From Paraescarpia echinospica (lineage: Eukaryota; Annelida; Polychaeta; Sabellida; Siboglinidae): DNA of 64,000 nt. The stretch is taken from positions 7,322,917 to 7,386,916 of the forward strand of contig CM034536.1 of the NCBI GenBank assembly GCA_020002185.1. Reading direction: 5' to 3'. Shown here one piece after another: positions 37,379 through 49,900 of this stretch (positions are counted from its first letter, which is position 1; each line of letters begins with the position of its first letter). Below the pieces are notes generated by a model. That model worked only from the letters and a program-made list of their open reading frames with translations. It made no database searches and had not been told where the DNA came from. Made by a program: the position numbers and the translations under genes.

Positions 37379-38488
37379 GCTACACACAGGACATATCGGA
37401 GTAGTGAAAATGAAGGGTGTCGCACGTTCATATGTCTGGTGGCCAAGCATGGATGCAGACATTGAAGCAAGTACTAAGGCTTGTGAGTCATGCCAATTGG
37501 TGCAGAGGAATCCAACCAGTGCTCCATTACATCCATGGATACCTGCATCGCGACCAGGGGAACGCATACACATTGATTATGCTGGTCCTGTGGGGGGGAA
37601 TGCTCCTCATTGTAGTTGACTCGTTCTTGAAGTGGCCAGAAGTTGTCATTGTCAACAGCACAACCAGTGAAGGCACTGAGAACCATGTTCAGTAGAGTCG
37701 GAGTCCCCCAGACTTTGGTCTCAGATAATGCTCCACAGTTTAAATCTCGGGAGTTCAAAGACTTCCTGGATAGGTTGGGGGTGTTGCATAAACCTATCCC
37801 GCCATATCACCCGAGTTCGAACGGGCAAGCTGAACGATTTGTTCAAACGGTAAAGAAGGCTATGAAAGCTATGGCATCGTCAGGGGAAGCACTCCAGGTT
37901 AGATTGGATAAATTCCTCCTGGCATATCGAAATGCTCCGCATGCTTTCACAGGAGAAACTCCAGCAGTACGTTTCATGGGTAGACAGTTGCGTATACGAC
38001 TTGACAGGGCGAAACCAGATAACCGACGAGAAAACACACGGTTAGAGAAACAAATGCAAAGTGGTTCTCAAAATCTGAGATCATTCAGGGAAGGAGACAT
38101 GGTATGGGTTCGAGATTACCACGGGAAAGAAAAGTGGGTGCCAGGAACTATAAGTGCAAGGTGTGGTCCGTTGACATATGGAGTCATTGTTTCTAAGGGA
38201 TTGTGGAAACGCCACATTGATCAGTTAAGTTCAAGGGTAAACTCGACTAACATGCCTCTGACAGAGTTACCATTGACTGCAGTGACTGATCATCATGACT
38301 ACTTAGTGGGCTCTATGCCATCACTGAATCAGAGGAACGACAACGAGTTGACGTATGACGCCCCCCAACATCAAGCAGCTCATGATAGGACTCAGACAGA
38401 ATTGGTGCCACCTACTCAGGTCGAGAATGAAACACACCTGAGAAGGTCTTCTCGTGTGAGAACGGCACCAGATAGACTAAATCTGTAG
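37310..38488 (+). pseudogene. Gypsy Pol part 2: integrase, frameshifted
   Basis: H2C2 zinc domain: 'ELHTGHIG' ... 'CESCQLVQ'. Core: the first Asp in 'HIDYAGPV', the second in 'VSDNAPQF', the Glu in 'NGQAERF', so the DDE residues are all recognisable. The frame breaks at a run of seven G near 37592 and again before 37643. After 37643 it is open to 38488, with a chromodomain-less C-terminal tail ('VRDYHGKEKWVPGTI'). Confidence 0.87.
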
Positions 38489-38712
38489 TGTAACAGAGAT
38501 ACGTGAGCCACTGTGGTCTACGTTACATTAGATTAGCAAAAGTAACGAGGTGAAATACTATTGTGACTACGTTAGATTAGTGTAGTTATAAGTAACATGG
38601 TTAAATGTTATTGTATTGTTGAATTACATTGATAGTACATAACTATGTTACTATGTTTATCGGGTAGATCATTCAACATTTGAGCTAGGGGGCGGTAGAA
38701 GATTTATGGCGG

Positions 38713-39355
38713 AATAAAATGTCAAACAAATATTAAGGTTTTTCTAAAATTACCATGCTACAAAAACGAGTAGTTCTTTCCGAGTGTGACGCAACACGCC
38801 AAGAACACAAACGCCCATTTTTTTTAACAACTCCATATTTTGACATGTGTAGATTTACTCAAATCAGCTGTAATTATGTTTACGTCAGAGCATAAAGAAC
38901 CACCTTCCAGTTTACAAAACCATTTCAAACAGTATGTTTCGACAGAAAGATGCCTTCATTAGAAATCGCGTTCGTACCAATATATATTTTTTTGCATTTC
39001 AGTTTATGCATTCGGTGAAACCTTGTAACTCATTGACCATAAACCTTATTTACCTTTATTTCTGTTACAGAATAGATCTCACCGTGTACTTGGCGTTACA
39101 TTGTATAACATTTATGAAATCATAACCTAACATAATGTGCTGTATGCAATGTAACAGCTTCACATTTGTAACTTAGATGACACATTTGTAAGACCCAGTA
39201 TTGTGTATCAACAATACCACTTCGGGGATAAACCATGGACAATATGTTACACGTCCGTTCATCCACTTTCCAAGACACTATTATTTTATTTTTATTGATA
39301 CATGTCATAAATTGTGTTGCATGTTGCTAGAAATGAAATTCATTCTGTTTGTTTT
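38713..39355. other. Intergenic, nothing recognised
   Basis: AT-rich, no supportable feature. Confidence 0.5.
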
Positions 39356-39359
39356 TGGA

Positions 39360-39505
39360 AATAAGCGATTGATTTATTGATTAGTTAGGTTGGTTGGTTG
39401 GTTGACTCATTTCAGTGATTGATTGATATATTGACCGACTGATTGACTGACTTACTAATGGATTGATTGATTGACTGACTAAATGACTAACTGACTGATT
39501 GATTG
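39360..39505. repeat. Degenerate TTGA/CTGA tetranucleotide repeat
   Basis: Runs of 'gattgattgac', 'gactgactgac' and 'ggttggttggttg' over about 145 bases. Confidence 0.85.
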
Positions 39506-39509
39506 ACAG

Positions 39510-42500
39510 TAGCACAAAGATATCAGCATGCAGGTTGTGTGGAGTTGTTTAGACAGCAAGACACTCGCTCTTTGTAGACTCGCTACAGTATGGGTTGTGC
39601 GAGTTCGTTAACGCTGCAGACATCGCCACTAATGTACTACAACCGTAAAACCTCTTGGTCTTGGGTTGAATGAACTTGCGATGGTCAACGATCGATCGAA
39701 TCGTCGTCCAACAAGCGCACAACATTGGTTCGCTAGGCACGCAGTGCAGGAATCGTTAGCATTGCACAAACAATGTTTTCCGTGGAGTTTGGATTAAAGT
39801 ACTAAATGCGCTCGGCGGTAAACCTAGTAGGCCTCGGAGCAATCGTTGGATATTGCGTCTCGTTAATTCTGGATCTTCCGGTGCTCTTAGCGATGGCGGG
39901 TTCCTTTATTTCGTCTGGTTATAGCGGTAATATTTTTTAGTACAAGATAGTCTCTAGAACTGCCGTTTTGATAGTCAGCTTCGGGTACCTACGCCTTCCG
40001 GCGAGTGACAATGTCGATGCTAATTGGGGAGTCAAACTAATAACCGAAGTCACCACATCCTCTGATACGACCGTAGTGCCGCTTTCTAAGCATGTGGCCC
40101 ACACGCAGTAAAATAGTTGTAGGCGTCCGACAATACTGTAAATGTATTCTTGGAATGCCAACTATATATATATAATCATGTCTTCGGATTGAGTAAATTT
40201 AGCCCAACTCATCGTTATAGTCGCAGAAGCAATGTTTTAGACAAGCGCACAGGAACATAAATCAACCATATTCTACCAGCGTTGTTTGCTCGATCAGCTT
40301 GCACCATCTACTCATTTACAACATCTTTCGATGATATCCACGGCTCATGAAATAACGCACAATATTTAATACTCGTTGAAGACAGCATGAAATAGGATCC
40401 AATCGGTGTACAATATATATCTATCATCAACTGTTTTGTTTACATAATGCAGATAAATCGTCGTGGAGTCTAATGATGTAACAATATGTTAACACTAAGA
40501 CACACCTGTAGAACGTACTTGTAATATTGCATATAATATTATATTCCCCGTACGTGAGATTATTTCCTAGTTTTCTCAGAGTGACTGTATGTGATGTGAT
40601 GTCCCGTTAATTCGTACAAAGTGTGGTGCTATCCAGTGAAGAATATACTCGAGCTAGCGTATACAGGTACATGCATGTATGTTAACATTTTCCTCCTAGT
40701 CGGTTTGCATCACGAACGCCAAACTTTCAGGGATTCTTCTATGACCCCACGAAAGAAAAGTACCGCTTTTACTTTTTCGAAATTCCTTGTTGGATAAATG
40801 TTCTCACCGATTGTAGGACAAACTAACTGTTCGCGACGTAAAACGTAATTTGCAACAATCACAGAAAAACGCGCGCGCGGCGAATACTTCTGGGAAACCG
40901 GCGCCCGCGTCAATGTGTTTCATAATAGTATGTGTCTGGTAAAGACCACTATCATGGCTGTTGCGTATAAACTACTAAGTTATCCACTCTTGGATAACTT
41001 GGAAGTTCATTTATGCTTGAATTATGATTTATAATAGATGTAGCGGATCCTGACATGGGACTTTATGAAGATCCGCCAGTAACTTCAATGAGTCGCACCT
41101 GGCCGTGGATATAGTATACGATCAGTAAATTGTAGTTTGTTACGGAATTACGATTATCACGTTTCTTACACGTACAACAACGACAACAATAAAACACTAT
41201 TCTTGTTACCTGAGTTGCCATTCATCGTATGCGTCAGTCGTGTTTTACAGAGCTATTGGTGCAGTTTAAGCATCGTTTTACACCTTATTTTATCGACTTT
41301 GCAAGTATATTCAAGTCTGTCACCGATACGATACATGTTAGTTTTACATCTACCGCATTCAGTTGTATCTATTTAGGTCGACAACTCTGCTGGAGACCAA
41401 GGCAATTTTCAAGTGTATATATTCCTGTTTAACATCCACATTAACAGTAGTGGCGTACATATCTGAAGGCGTGGTTATTACAGGAATGTGTTACTCTTTG
41501 TACTTGCAAAGAGGAGATGACGGAACAGAAATATCATGTCTTCGCATGACGTCTCACGATTCTTCTAACGTTGCAAGTGCAGTAGAAATTAAGTGAACCG
41601 AAGTGAACGTTAGCAGTTGCGGAATAATCTGTTCGGGTCCTCTCACGATTCTTCTAATGTTGCACTCAGCAAATGCAACAGAAAGACAACCGAAGTCAAT
41701 GTTGGCAGGTTCGGAATTTATCCAGCTCGGTTCCAGATCGTAGTGGACGGTTTTGACGAATTCCCGAACTCCCAGATGCGCGCGTGAATTTATTATGTTA
41801 CGAAAGGACAGGTAGAGATCTTATGGTAAATTATATTCCATACCTGGATCGCCGAAATTAATCATGATTACGGGTTCATGTTGCATAATATTACATAACG
41901 TGTTCCCTTTGAATAGTACCCAGCAAACGGCAGCGACACATGTCAAGTTTAGTGTTACTGTTAGTACAATAATCTCCAGCTACCTTGTGATTTCCCAGTT
42001 GAAACCACTGTTAATGATGACATACTATTCTTTCAGGCTTAATGCATTTCGAGAATCCGCAGAGACACGCAGATGAAAATTAATAGACCAAAATCGTCTT
42101 AGTTGTATTGCTGTGAATTGGGACTTTGCGGACAGGACACCTTTATTTAGTTAAACTGACATGTTGCAGTATTGTGTGACAGGTTTTGTTTCTGTGATTG
42201 TAATTTATGACTGGCGTCGTTGATTATAAATCTTCTTTAAACAGGAGTAGAATTATTTAGAATCACAGTAGTCATTTGTGTGATCATATTAAAACAACAT
42301 ATATCTACTTAGATGCTGGTTTACGGTCATTGCAACTCTTATTAAGGCACGATGATGGCCTCTGACGCTAACGTAAAGGTTTAGTTTAATCAATACTTTA
42401 ATGAAACATTGTAATTTTTGCTTTATTTAAAACAGAAAAGACAGCCGAAAAAGTCATGTACACCCCCCCTCATCCATAAAGTACGTCATGTTGGAGGTGG

Positions 42501-42865
42501 GGGTAAATGGGCAAGCGCACGAAGCATTACATAAAGGCGGTACTATTAACATACGTACTATCTAATACGTATCATACTCTCTTGAACACATGCGGGGTAA
42601 TATGGGATTATATGACGTTGGACTGATATTCATGGGCACCGACCAAGCCATGGTTCCGAATCAAATTAACCTGGCCCGAGCCACTCAACATTTATTTTAT
42701 TGCCATGCATGGATACGTGTGGGTCACTGGACGTCCTGTTGACGTTATGGACCCCGGTCAACCAGAGTTCCGAATCCCATTAATTTAGTTCACGTATTCA
42801 TCTTCCGCTGTTCACTCAATGAGGTTTCACGAATTCTATAGCTTGCCTATGTTGGGGTATAAAAG
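39510..42865. other. Intergenic, no gene recognised
   Basis: Only short ORFs of under 80 codons without known motifs. A member of a dispersed repeat lies at 40713-40790. I see no RNA gene. Confidence 0.45.
40713..40790. repeat. Dispersed repeat, member 2
   Basis: 'aaactttcagggatt' and 'gaaagaaaagta' align with 21333-21430. Confidence 0.5.
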
Positions 42866-42867
42866 TA

Positions 42868-42982
42868 AACATCAGTTAGAGTAATTTATACACAAGCTGC
42901 TGTATCCAACAACCTTCTCAAAGTGTAAAGCACCTTGAGCAGTCCAAAGGACTGGATACTGCGCTATATAATAACTTACCAT
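42868..42982 (+). mobile_element. SINE 3' tail copy
   Basis: 'aagcaccttgagcagtcc', 'aaaggactggatactg' and 'gcgctatataataactta': the best preserved example of the family tail. Confidence 0.7.
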
Positions 42983-42989
42983 TCTACGT

Positions 42990-44440
42990 CTCATTTATTT
43001 TATAATCTGTCTCTATATTGGAATTTTGCGTTGCGAGTGTCACAAGTGCAAGAACCTTACGCCATCTAGACCCTATGTGCTAGAATGTCAAAAGATGTAC
43101 TAATGCCAAAATAAGGTGTATTCGCACTTTGAAATGCTCTTAAACGCGTACCATCACATTTTTGTTCAGAATTAATGGTTACATGAATATGTATATATAT
43201 ATTTATTTATATATGTATATATATATATATATCGGTAACCCGAGTTTGAGTATGTATGATTATCTATGTATTTGGGGTATAATTTAAGATTTAGAGACCC
43301 TAGATCACAACGAAGTAGCCAAAAAGCAATGTACACAGAGCCATTCTCAAAATAGCAGTGGAATTTAAAATTATTCCCGTGACTAAAACGTTAGTTTAAA
43401 CTGTTAGAACACACATATGAGAATAATGTCAGAGCAAGTCGTGGCACCTCTTGCAATATTCTTTATGAAGTGCATGCTCATAGAATGTCTCCAAAACGTT
43501 GTTTACTACGACATCCACATTTGCAATAGTTAGTCAAAAAAAGAAAGAATATGGTAATAACTGTATTCGAGTGCTTAATGTGTCTGCGAGTGAACATACA
43601 TCCGTAAACAAGAACCCTTTTTGGCTAGATTGAGACGTAAATACGCAAGAATGTATCTCAAATGTCAAAAAACGTTGCGTCATGTTTAAGAAATGTTTAT
43701 TTCGAGTCTACGACATCCATTTTCTCAAACACTATTGATCCCAGAGCTTAAAGAAAACATGATGTAGATAAATCATAACAATGTTGTCACACAAACGTCA
43801 TTAAATCTACGTCATTATTGTAAGTATGTCGATATCATAGTAAACTTATTATGTTTACTACGACAGTTAACTTCAAATAGGTGCCTACATCATAATACTA
43901 TCTGGAAATGAAATAATGTATCAATGCATTATGTTATTTTATGTTTTTAATTACTTTTATGTGTACGCAAAACATGTTAACAATATTGCTAGCTGGATGA
44001 TGATAACACGTATAAGTATAACCAATGGCGTTGCTGCCACGCAGCATGGTAGACACAATGCTGCAAACAGCAACAAATGGCGTAATAAGCAAAGAATTTG
44101 TCATAAAAGAAGGAAGCGATGCGTGTTCACCAATACTATGTACCGCAGCACAAACAGTTCAGGCTCAGAAGAAGGCCGATGCATCAATGGCACGTCATTT
44201 TTAAATGGATTATGACGAAACGTACGGTTGTAACTATGGCGAGGAAGTTCAAAATGCATACTACAATAAAGAACAGATCACGCTCCAGATCACACCTGGT
44301 TAGTCGTTATGGGCAGTTGATGGTCCACTATATTACCTAAGTTATGTTGGGGTCAGTGCTGAGCGCAGCCATGCAACACCAACAACCGTGAACGTACACC
44401 TTTATCACAAAAGTGACATGGGAGATCAAGCAGTTGGTTC
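42990..44440. other. Intergenic with a TA microsatellite
   Basis: (ta)n-rich at 43192-43234; otherwise nothing recognised. Confidence 0.5.
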
Positions 44441-44446
44441 GAAACA

Positions 44447-45127
44447 TCCCACTGATACATTACCTCACTGGTTCCCTACCAGGCAGTTCCATTGGTACAC
44501 TACCTCACTGATTCCCTACCAGGCAGTTCCATTGGTACACTACCTCACTGATTCCCTACCAGGCAGTTCCATTGGTACACTACCTCACTGATTCCCTACC
44601 AGGCAGTTCCATTGGTACACTACCTCACTGATTCCCTACCAGGCAGTTCCATTGGTACACTACCTCACTGATTCCCTACCAGGCAGTTCCATTGGTACAT
44701 TACCTCACTGATTCCATACCAGGCAGTTCCATTGGTACACTACCTCACTGATTCCCTACCAGGAAGTTCCACTGGTACACTACCTCACTGATCCCCTACC
44801 AGGAAGTTCCACTGGTACACTACCTCACTGATTCCCTACCAGGCAGTTCCACTGGTGCACTACCTCACTGATTCCCTACCAGGCAGTTCCATTGGTACAC
44901 TACCTCACTGATTCCCTACCAGGCAGTTCCATTGGTACACTACCTCACTGATTCCCTACCAGGCAGTTCCATTGGTACACTACCTCACTGATTCCCTACC
45001 AGGCAATTCCATTGGTACACTACCTCACTGATTCCCTACCAGGCAGTTCCATTGGTACACTACCTCACTGATTCCCTACCAGGCAGTTCCATTGGTACAC
45101 TACCTCACTGATTCCCTACCAGGCAGT
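44447..45127. repeat. 40-bp tandem array, about 17 copies
   Basis: Unit 'attccctaccaggcagttcc' then 'attggtacactacctcactg'. Most units are identical; a few have single changes (aggaag, ggcaat, ggtgcac). Confidence 0.97.
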
Positions 45128-45263
45128 TTCGAAACAAACACATTATCAACCTCGCTGTTCATCACCAATTCTTCTTTGACGTCGTCGTCAAATGGAAATA
45201 TTTCGAGGCAGACAGCTGAAAAGGACCTTGCAACCGAGTAGCCAATAGAAATGCAGGCTTGGC

Positions 45264-45800
45264 ATTTAATCACAATCAATCACAATCAAAATACTTTATT
45301 GCCCCTTGGGAGGGAAATTCATTTGGAGTGTAGAGCAGCATATTAAAACAAATAAAACAAATGTACATGCAATATAAAAAAGCTTCTTTATATGCCCACT
45401 GTAGCGCAACATTGGCCTGAAGTTCGTCAATTTTTGAACGTAATGATCGGACATTAGCCAACATGATAGAGGGCGGGGGCGGATGCCACCTTCTTTTTCT
45501 TCAGTCTCTGGCGAACGCCGCCTTTCTTGCCCCGCTTGCGTCGCGGGTGGTTTCTATTGTTAGTGTGCGAGAGCACTGTAAAGTTATTTAAATCCAGGAG
45601 TGGACCAGAAAGATTGTCAGTGACACTGGGTCGCAAGACCAACAGCGCGTCAGGTGAAAAAGTCTTGAATCTGCCATCTTGCCAAATCGGTTCACCACTC
45701 ACACACACAACGAGAAAAATGGTCCATAAAACTGACAAAACTTTGGTTGTTCTGCCGCACAACATCTTCATACTACTTCTCGACGAACATATATAGCGTC
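45264..45800 (-). mobile_element. Internally deleted L2-like LINE (two ends joined)
   Basis: On the minus strand: first the start of an L2-type ORF2 leader ('PRRKRGKKGGVRQRLKKKK' then, after a shift, 'MLANVRSLRSKIDELQANV' at 45464-45408), then directly a 3' UTR with 'ggggcaataaagtatt' and a 'gattgtgattgattgtgatt' tail at about 45264. The whole endonuclease and RT are missing. The 105-codon frame (45771-45454) has a hydrophobic, signal-peptide-like start. Confidence 0.7.
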
Positions 45801-45809
45801 CTTCAGTTC

Positions 45810-46200
45810 AAACTAACAAAAAACGATAAACAACACAGAGGCTAAATGCAAACACTCCAGGTCGCCACGACAGAGCCCTCTGCCTTTCTGCTATTTAAGC
45901 AGGGTTTCATCGTTCACAGCGCAGAAACCTTCAGTTAGTGGGACTTGAATATACCAATTCAAAAATGACATCCTTGATGGTAACCGTGGATGGGGTGGCA
46001 GAGGAACAGTAGGAAATTAAAACGTTCAATCTTATGCAAATTCCCGGCACCACGCATTTTCACAGAGTAGGTGCGGGACAGGTATTCACACATTAAGATA
46101 TCTTGTCTCAAAGAATGTTGCTTCATAAACAAGTACACACGACATGCTCTGGATGGACACTGCACCGACCACGACGCTCCCCCTCCCACGGAGTGACACA
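45810..46200. other. Nothing recognised (may include 5' UTR of the deleted LINE)
   Basis: No supportable feature. Confidence 0.45.
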
Positions 46201-46208
46201 AACCAATA

Positions 46209-46505
46209 ATGATGCTGTTCAGCAGCTCCTTGGGCAGATGGACGATACCACGTCTGAAGAAGCAATCAATTGGTGACTTTGTGGTTGTTCTTTACGACAG
46301 CAAGACGTATAGTGGTCAGGTGAAAGACATCGATAACGAAGATAGAGAATACTTTACCTCCTTCATGGTCAGAGGAGTAAATAAAATACTCTCCTTCAAA
46401 TGGCCAACAAAACCTGATAAGATTTTGGGTTGAAGAAGAAAATGTCTGTATGAAAATACCTAAACCCAGGACGGCTCGATCTGTTCGTGTTTAACTTATC
46501 AACGA
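46209..46505 (+). pseudogene. Fragment of a conserved-looking domain ('FKWP' type), broken
   Basis: The frame 46209-46433 reads 'IGDFVVVLYDSKTYSGQVKD', then 'SFKWPTKPDKILG' and a stop. One base later the frame 'VEEENVCMKIPKP' goes on to about 46500. The pattern 'G.FV.V.YD...Y.G.V.D.D...FKWP...D.I.V' resembles a small barrel-like domain I recall from uncharacterised invertebrate proteins. I cannot name the parent gene. No splice signal or start supports a functional gene. Confidence 0.4.
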
Positions 46506-46509
46506 AACT

Positions 46510-46940
46510 GGCAAAAGGCTTCAAGATTTCTTACATATTTCCTAATAATGCCATGGAACGGAACAAAATAACGACAATTGTTAGACATATGCATGTTTTA
46601 GGAATCCTAATGTAAAAAAAAAATTTGGAAGAGGACGTAACCTGTGTTAACTATGACCTCGTGGGATTGTCAAATAACGATGTACTACAACATCTGCATG
46701 TTTTATTGATAACATTAACGTCATGTTTATATCAGACGACGACCTATAAGTGTATACGTAACGTAATCTTGAAATGGAACTTGATTTTGTTAAGATTGAT
46801 CTTAACTTTCTTACACACTGGTCTGTCTTGGAAAACTGTTGGAATTTCCAGTACTGTTTGGCATGTGGGGTCTAGTTAATCCTAATTGAAAACTGTTGAC
46901 GATATTCTAATCACCGAGCCGTACAACTGATCCTAATGTG
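46510..46940. other. Nothing recognised
   Basis: AT-rich flank before the large minisatellite. Confidence 0.5.
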
Positions 46941-46969
46941 AATAACAAGTTTTGTGATGATGATATATT

Positions 46970-49900
46970 GTGTGTTTACTACGACATCCACTGTGTTTAT
47001 TACGACATCCACTGTGTTTACTACGAAATCCACTGTTGTTACTACGACATCCACTATGGTTCCTACGACATCCACTGTGTTTAATACGACATCCACTGTG
47101 ATTACTACGACATCCATTGTGGTTACTACGACATCCACTGTGTTTACTACAACATACACTGTGGTTACTACGACAACCACTGTTGTACTACGACATCCAC
47201 TGTGGTTACAACGACATCCTCTGTGGTTACTACGACCACCACTGTGTTTACAACAACAACATACACTGTGGTTACTACGACATCCAATGTGGTTACTACG
47301 ACATCCACTGTGTTTACTACGACATACACTGTGGTTACTACGACATCCACTGTGGTTACAACGACATCCACTGTGGTTACAACGACATCAACTGTGTTTA
47401 CTACAACATCCACTGTGGCTACTACGACATCCTCTGTGGTTACTACGACCACCACTGTGTTTACAACAACAACATACACTGTGGTTACTACGACATCCAA
47501 TGTGGTTACTACGACATCCACTGTGTTTACTACGACATACACTGTGGTTACTACGACATCCACTGTGGTTACTACGACATCCACTGTGGTAACTACAACA
47601 TCCACTGTGTTTACTACAACATCCACTGTGGTTACTACGACATCCACTGGGGTTATTACGACATCCACTGTGGTTACTACAACATCCACTGTGTTTACTA
47701 CAACATCCACTGTGGTTACTACGACCACCACTGTGTTTACAACAACAACATACACAGTGGTTACTACGACTTCCAATGTGGTTACTACGACATCCACTGT
47801 GTTTACTACGACATACACTGTGGTTACTACGACATCCACTGTGGTTACTACAACATCCACTGTGTTTACTACAACATCCACTATGGTTACTACGACATCC
47901 ACTGTGATTACTACGACATCCACTGTGGTTACTACGACATCCACTGTGTTTACTACGATATTCACTGTGGTTACTACGACATCCACTGTGGTTACTACGA
48001 CATCCACTGTGTTTACTACAACATACACTGTGGTTACTACGACATCCACTATGTTTACTACAACATACACTGTGGTTACTACGACATACACTGTGGTTAC
48101 TACGACATCCACTGTGGGTACTACGATATCCACTGTGGTTACTACGACATCCACTGTAGTTACTACGACATCCTCTGTGGTTACTACGACCACCACTGTG
48201 TTTACAACAACAACATACACTGTGGTTACTACGACATCCAATGTGGTTACTACGACATCCACTGTGTTTACTACGACATACACTGTGGTTACTACGACAT
48301 CCACTGTGGTTACTACGACATCCACTGTGGTAACTACAACATCCACTGTGGTTACTACAACATCCACTGTGGTTACTACGACATCCACTGGGGTTATTAC
48401 GACATCCACTGTGGTTACTACAACATCCACTGTGTTTACTACAACATCCACTCTGGTTACTACGACCACCACTGTGTTTACAACAACAACATACACAGTG
48501 GTTACTACGACATCCAATGTGGTTACTACGACATCCACTGTGTTTACTACGACATACACTGTGGTTACTACGACATCCACTGTGGTTACTACGACATCCA
48601 CTGTGGTAACTACAACATCCACTGTGTTTACTACAACATCCACTGTGGTTACTACGACATCCACTGTGTTTATTACGACATCCACTGTTGTTACTACGAC
48701 ATCCACTGTGTTTACTACGACATCCACTGTGGTTACTACGACATCGAATGTGGTTACTACGACATCCACTGTGTTTACTTCAACATACACTGTGGTTAGT
48801 ACGACATCCACTGTGGTTACCACGACATCCACTGTGGTTACTACGACATCCACTGTGTTTACTACAACGTACACTGTGGTTACTACGACATACACTGTGG
48901 TTACTACGACATCCACTGTGTTTACTACAACATACACTGTGGTTACTAAGACATACACTGTGGTTGCTACGACATCCACTGTGGTTACTACGACATCCAC
49001 TGTGGTTACTACGACATCCACTGTGGTTACCACGACATCCACTGTGTTTATTACAACATACATTGTGGTTACTACGACATACACTGTGGTTACTACGACA
49101 TACACTGTGGTTACTATGACATCCACTGTGGTGACTACGACATCCACTGTGGTTACTACGACATCCACTGTGGGTACTACGACATCCACTGTGGTTACTA
49201 CGACATCCACTGTGTTTACTACGACATCCACTGTGGTTACTACGACATCCACTGTGTTTACTACTACATCCACTGTGATTACTACGACATCCACTGTGGT
49301 TACTACGACATCTACTGTGTTTACTACAACATACACTGTGGTTACTACGACAACCACTGTTGTACTACGACATCCACTGTGGTTACTGCGACATCCTCTG
49401 TGGTTACTACGACCACCACTGTGTTTACAACAACATACACTGTGTTTACTTCAACATCCACTGTGGTTACTACGACATCCACTGTGGTTACTACGACATC
49501 CACTGTGTTTACTGCGACATCCACTGTGGTTACTACGACATCCACTGTGGTTACTACGACATCCACTGTGTTTACTACAACTTACACTGTGGTTACTACG
49601 ACATCCACTGTGGATACTACGACATCCACTATGTTTACTACAACTTACACTGTGGTTACTACGACATCCACTGTGGATACTACGACATCCACTATGTTTA
49701 CTACAACATACACTGTGGTTACTACGACATCCACTGTGGTTACTACTACATCCACTGTGGTTACTACGACATCCACTGTGTTTACTACGACATACACTGT
49801 GGTTACTACTACATCCACTGTGGTTACTACGACATCCACTGTGGCTACTACGACATCCACTGTGGTTACTACGACATCCACTGTGTTTATTACAACATAC

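Larger units (their letters stand above)
34700..38712 (+). mobile_element. Ty3/Gypsy LTR retrotransposon, decayed
   Basis: Order: LTR-like sequence with AATAAA (34825-34831), a primer-binding-site-like 'tggcgacgaggcgg' at about 34902, gag, protease, RT, RNase H, integrase, and a purine tract 'gagctagggggcgg' near 38680. No second LTR can be recognised after the tract, so the 3' LTR is missing or too diverged. The 5' LTR start is not defined. Confidence 0.85.

Noticed and set aside
42465..42505. Inverted C-run/G-run motif around 'catccataaagtacgtcatg'
   Set aside because: It looked like part of a dispersed repeat, but no second copy is in the window and no termini are visible.
44447..45127. 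CRISPR-like array
   Set aside because: The repeats are head-to-tail without unique spacers in a eukaryotic window; it is a plain tandem array.
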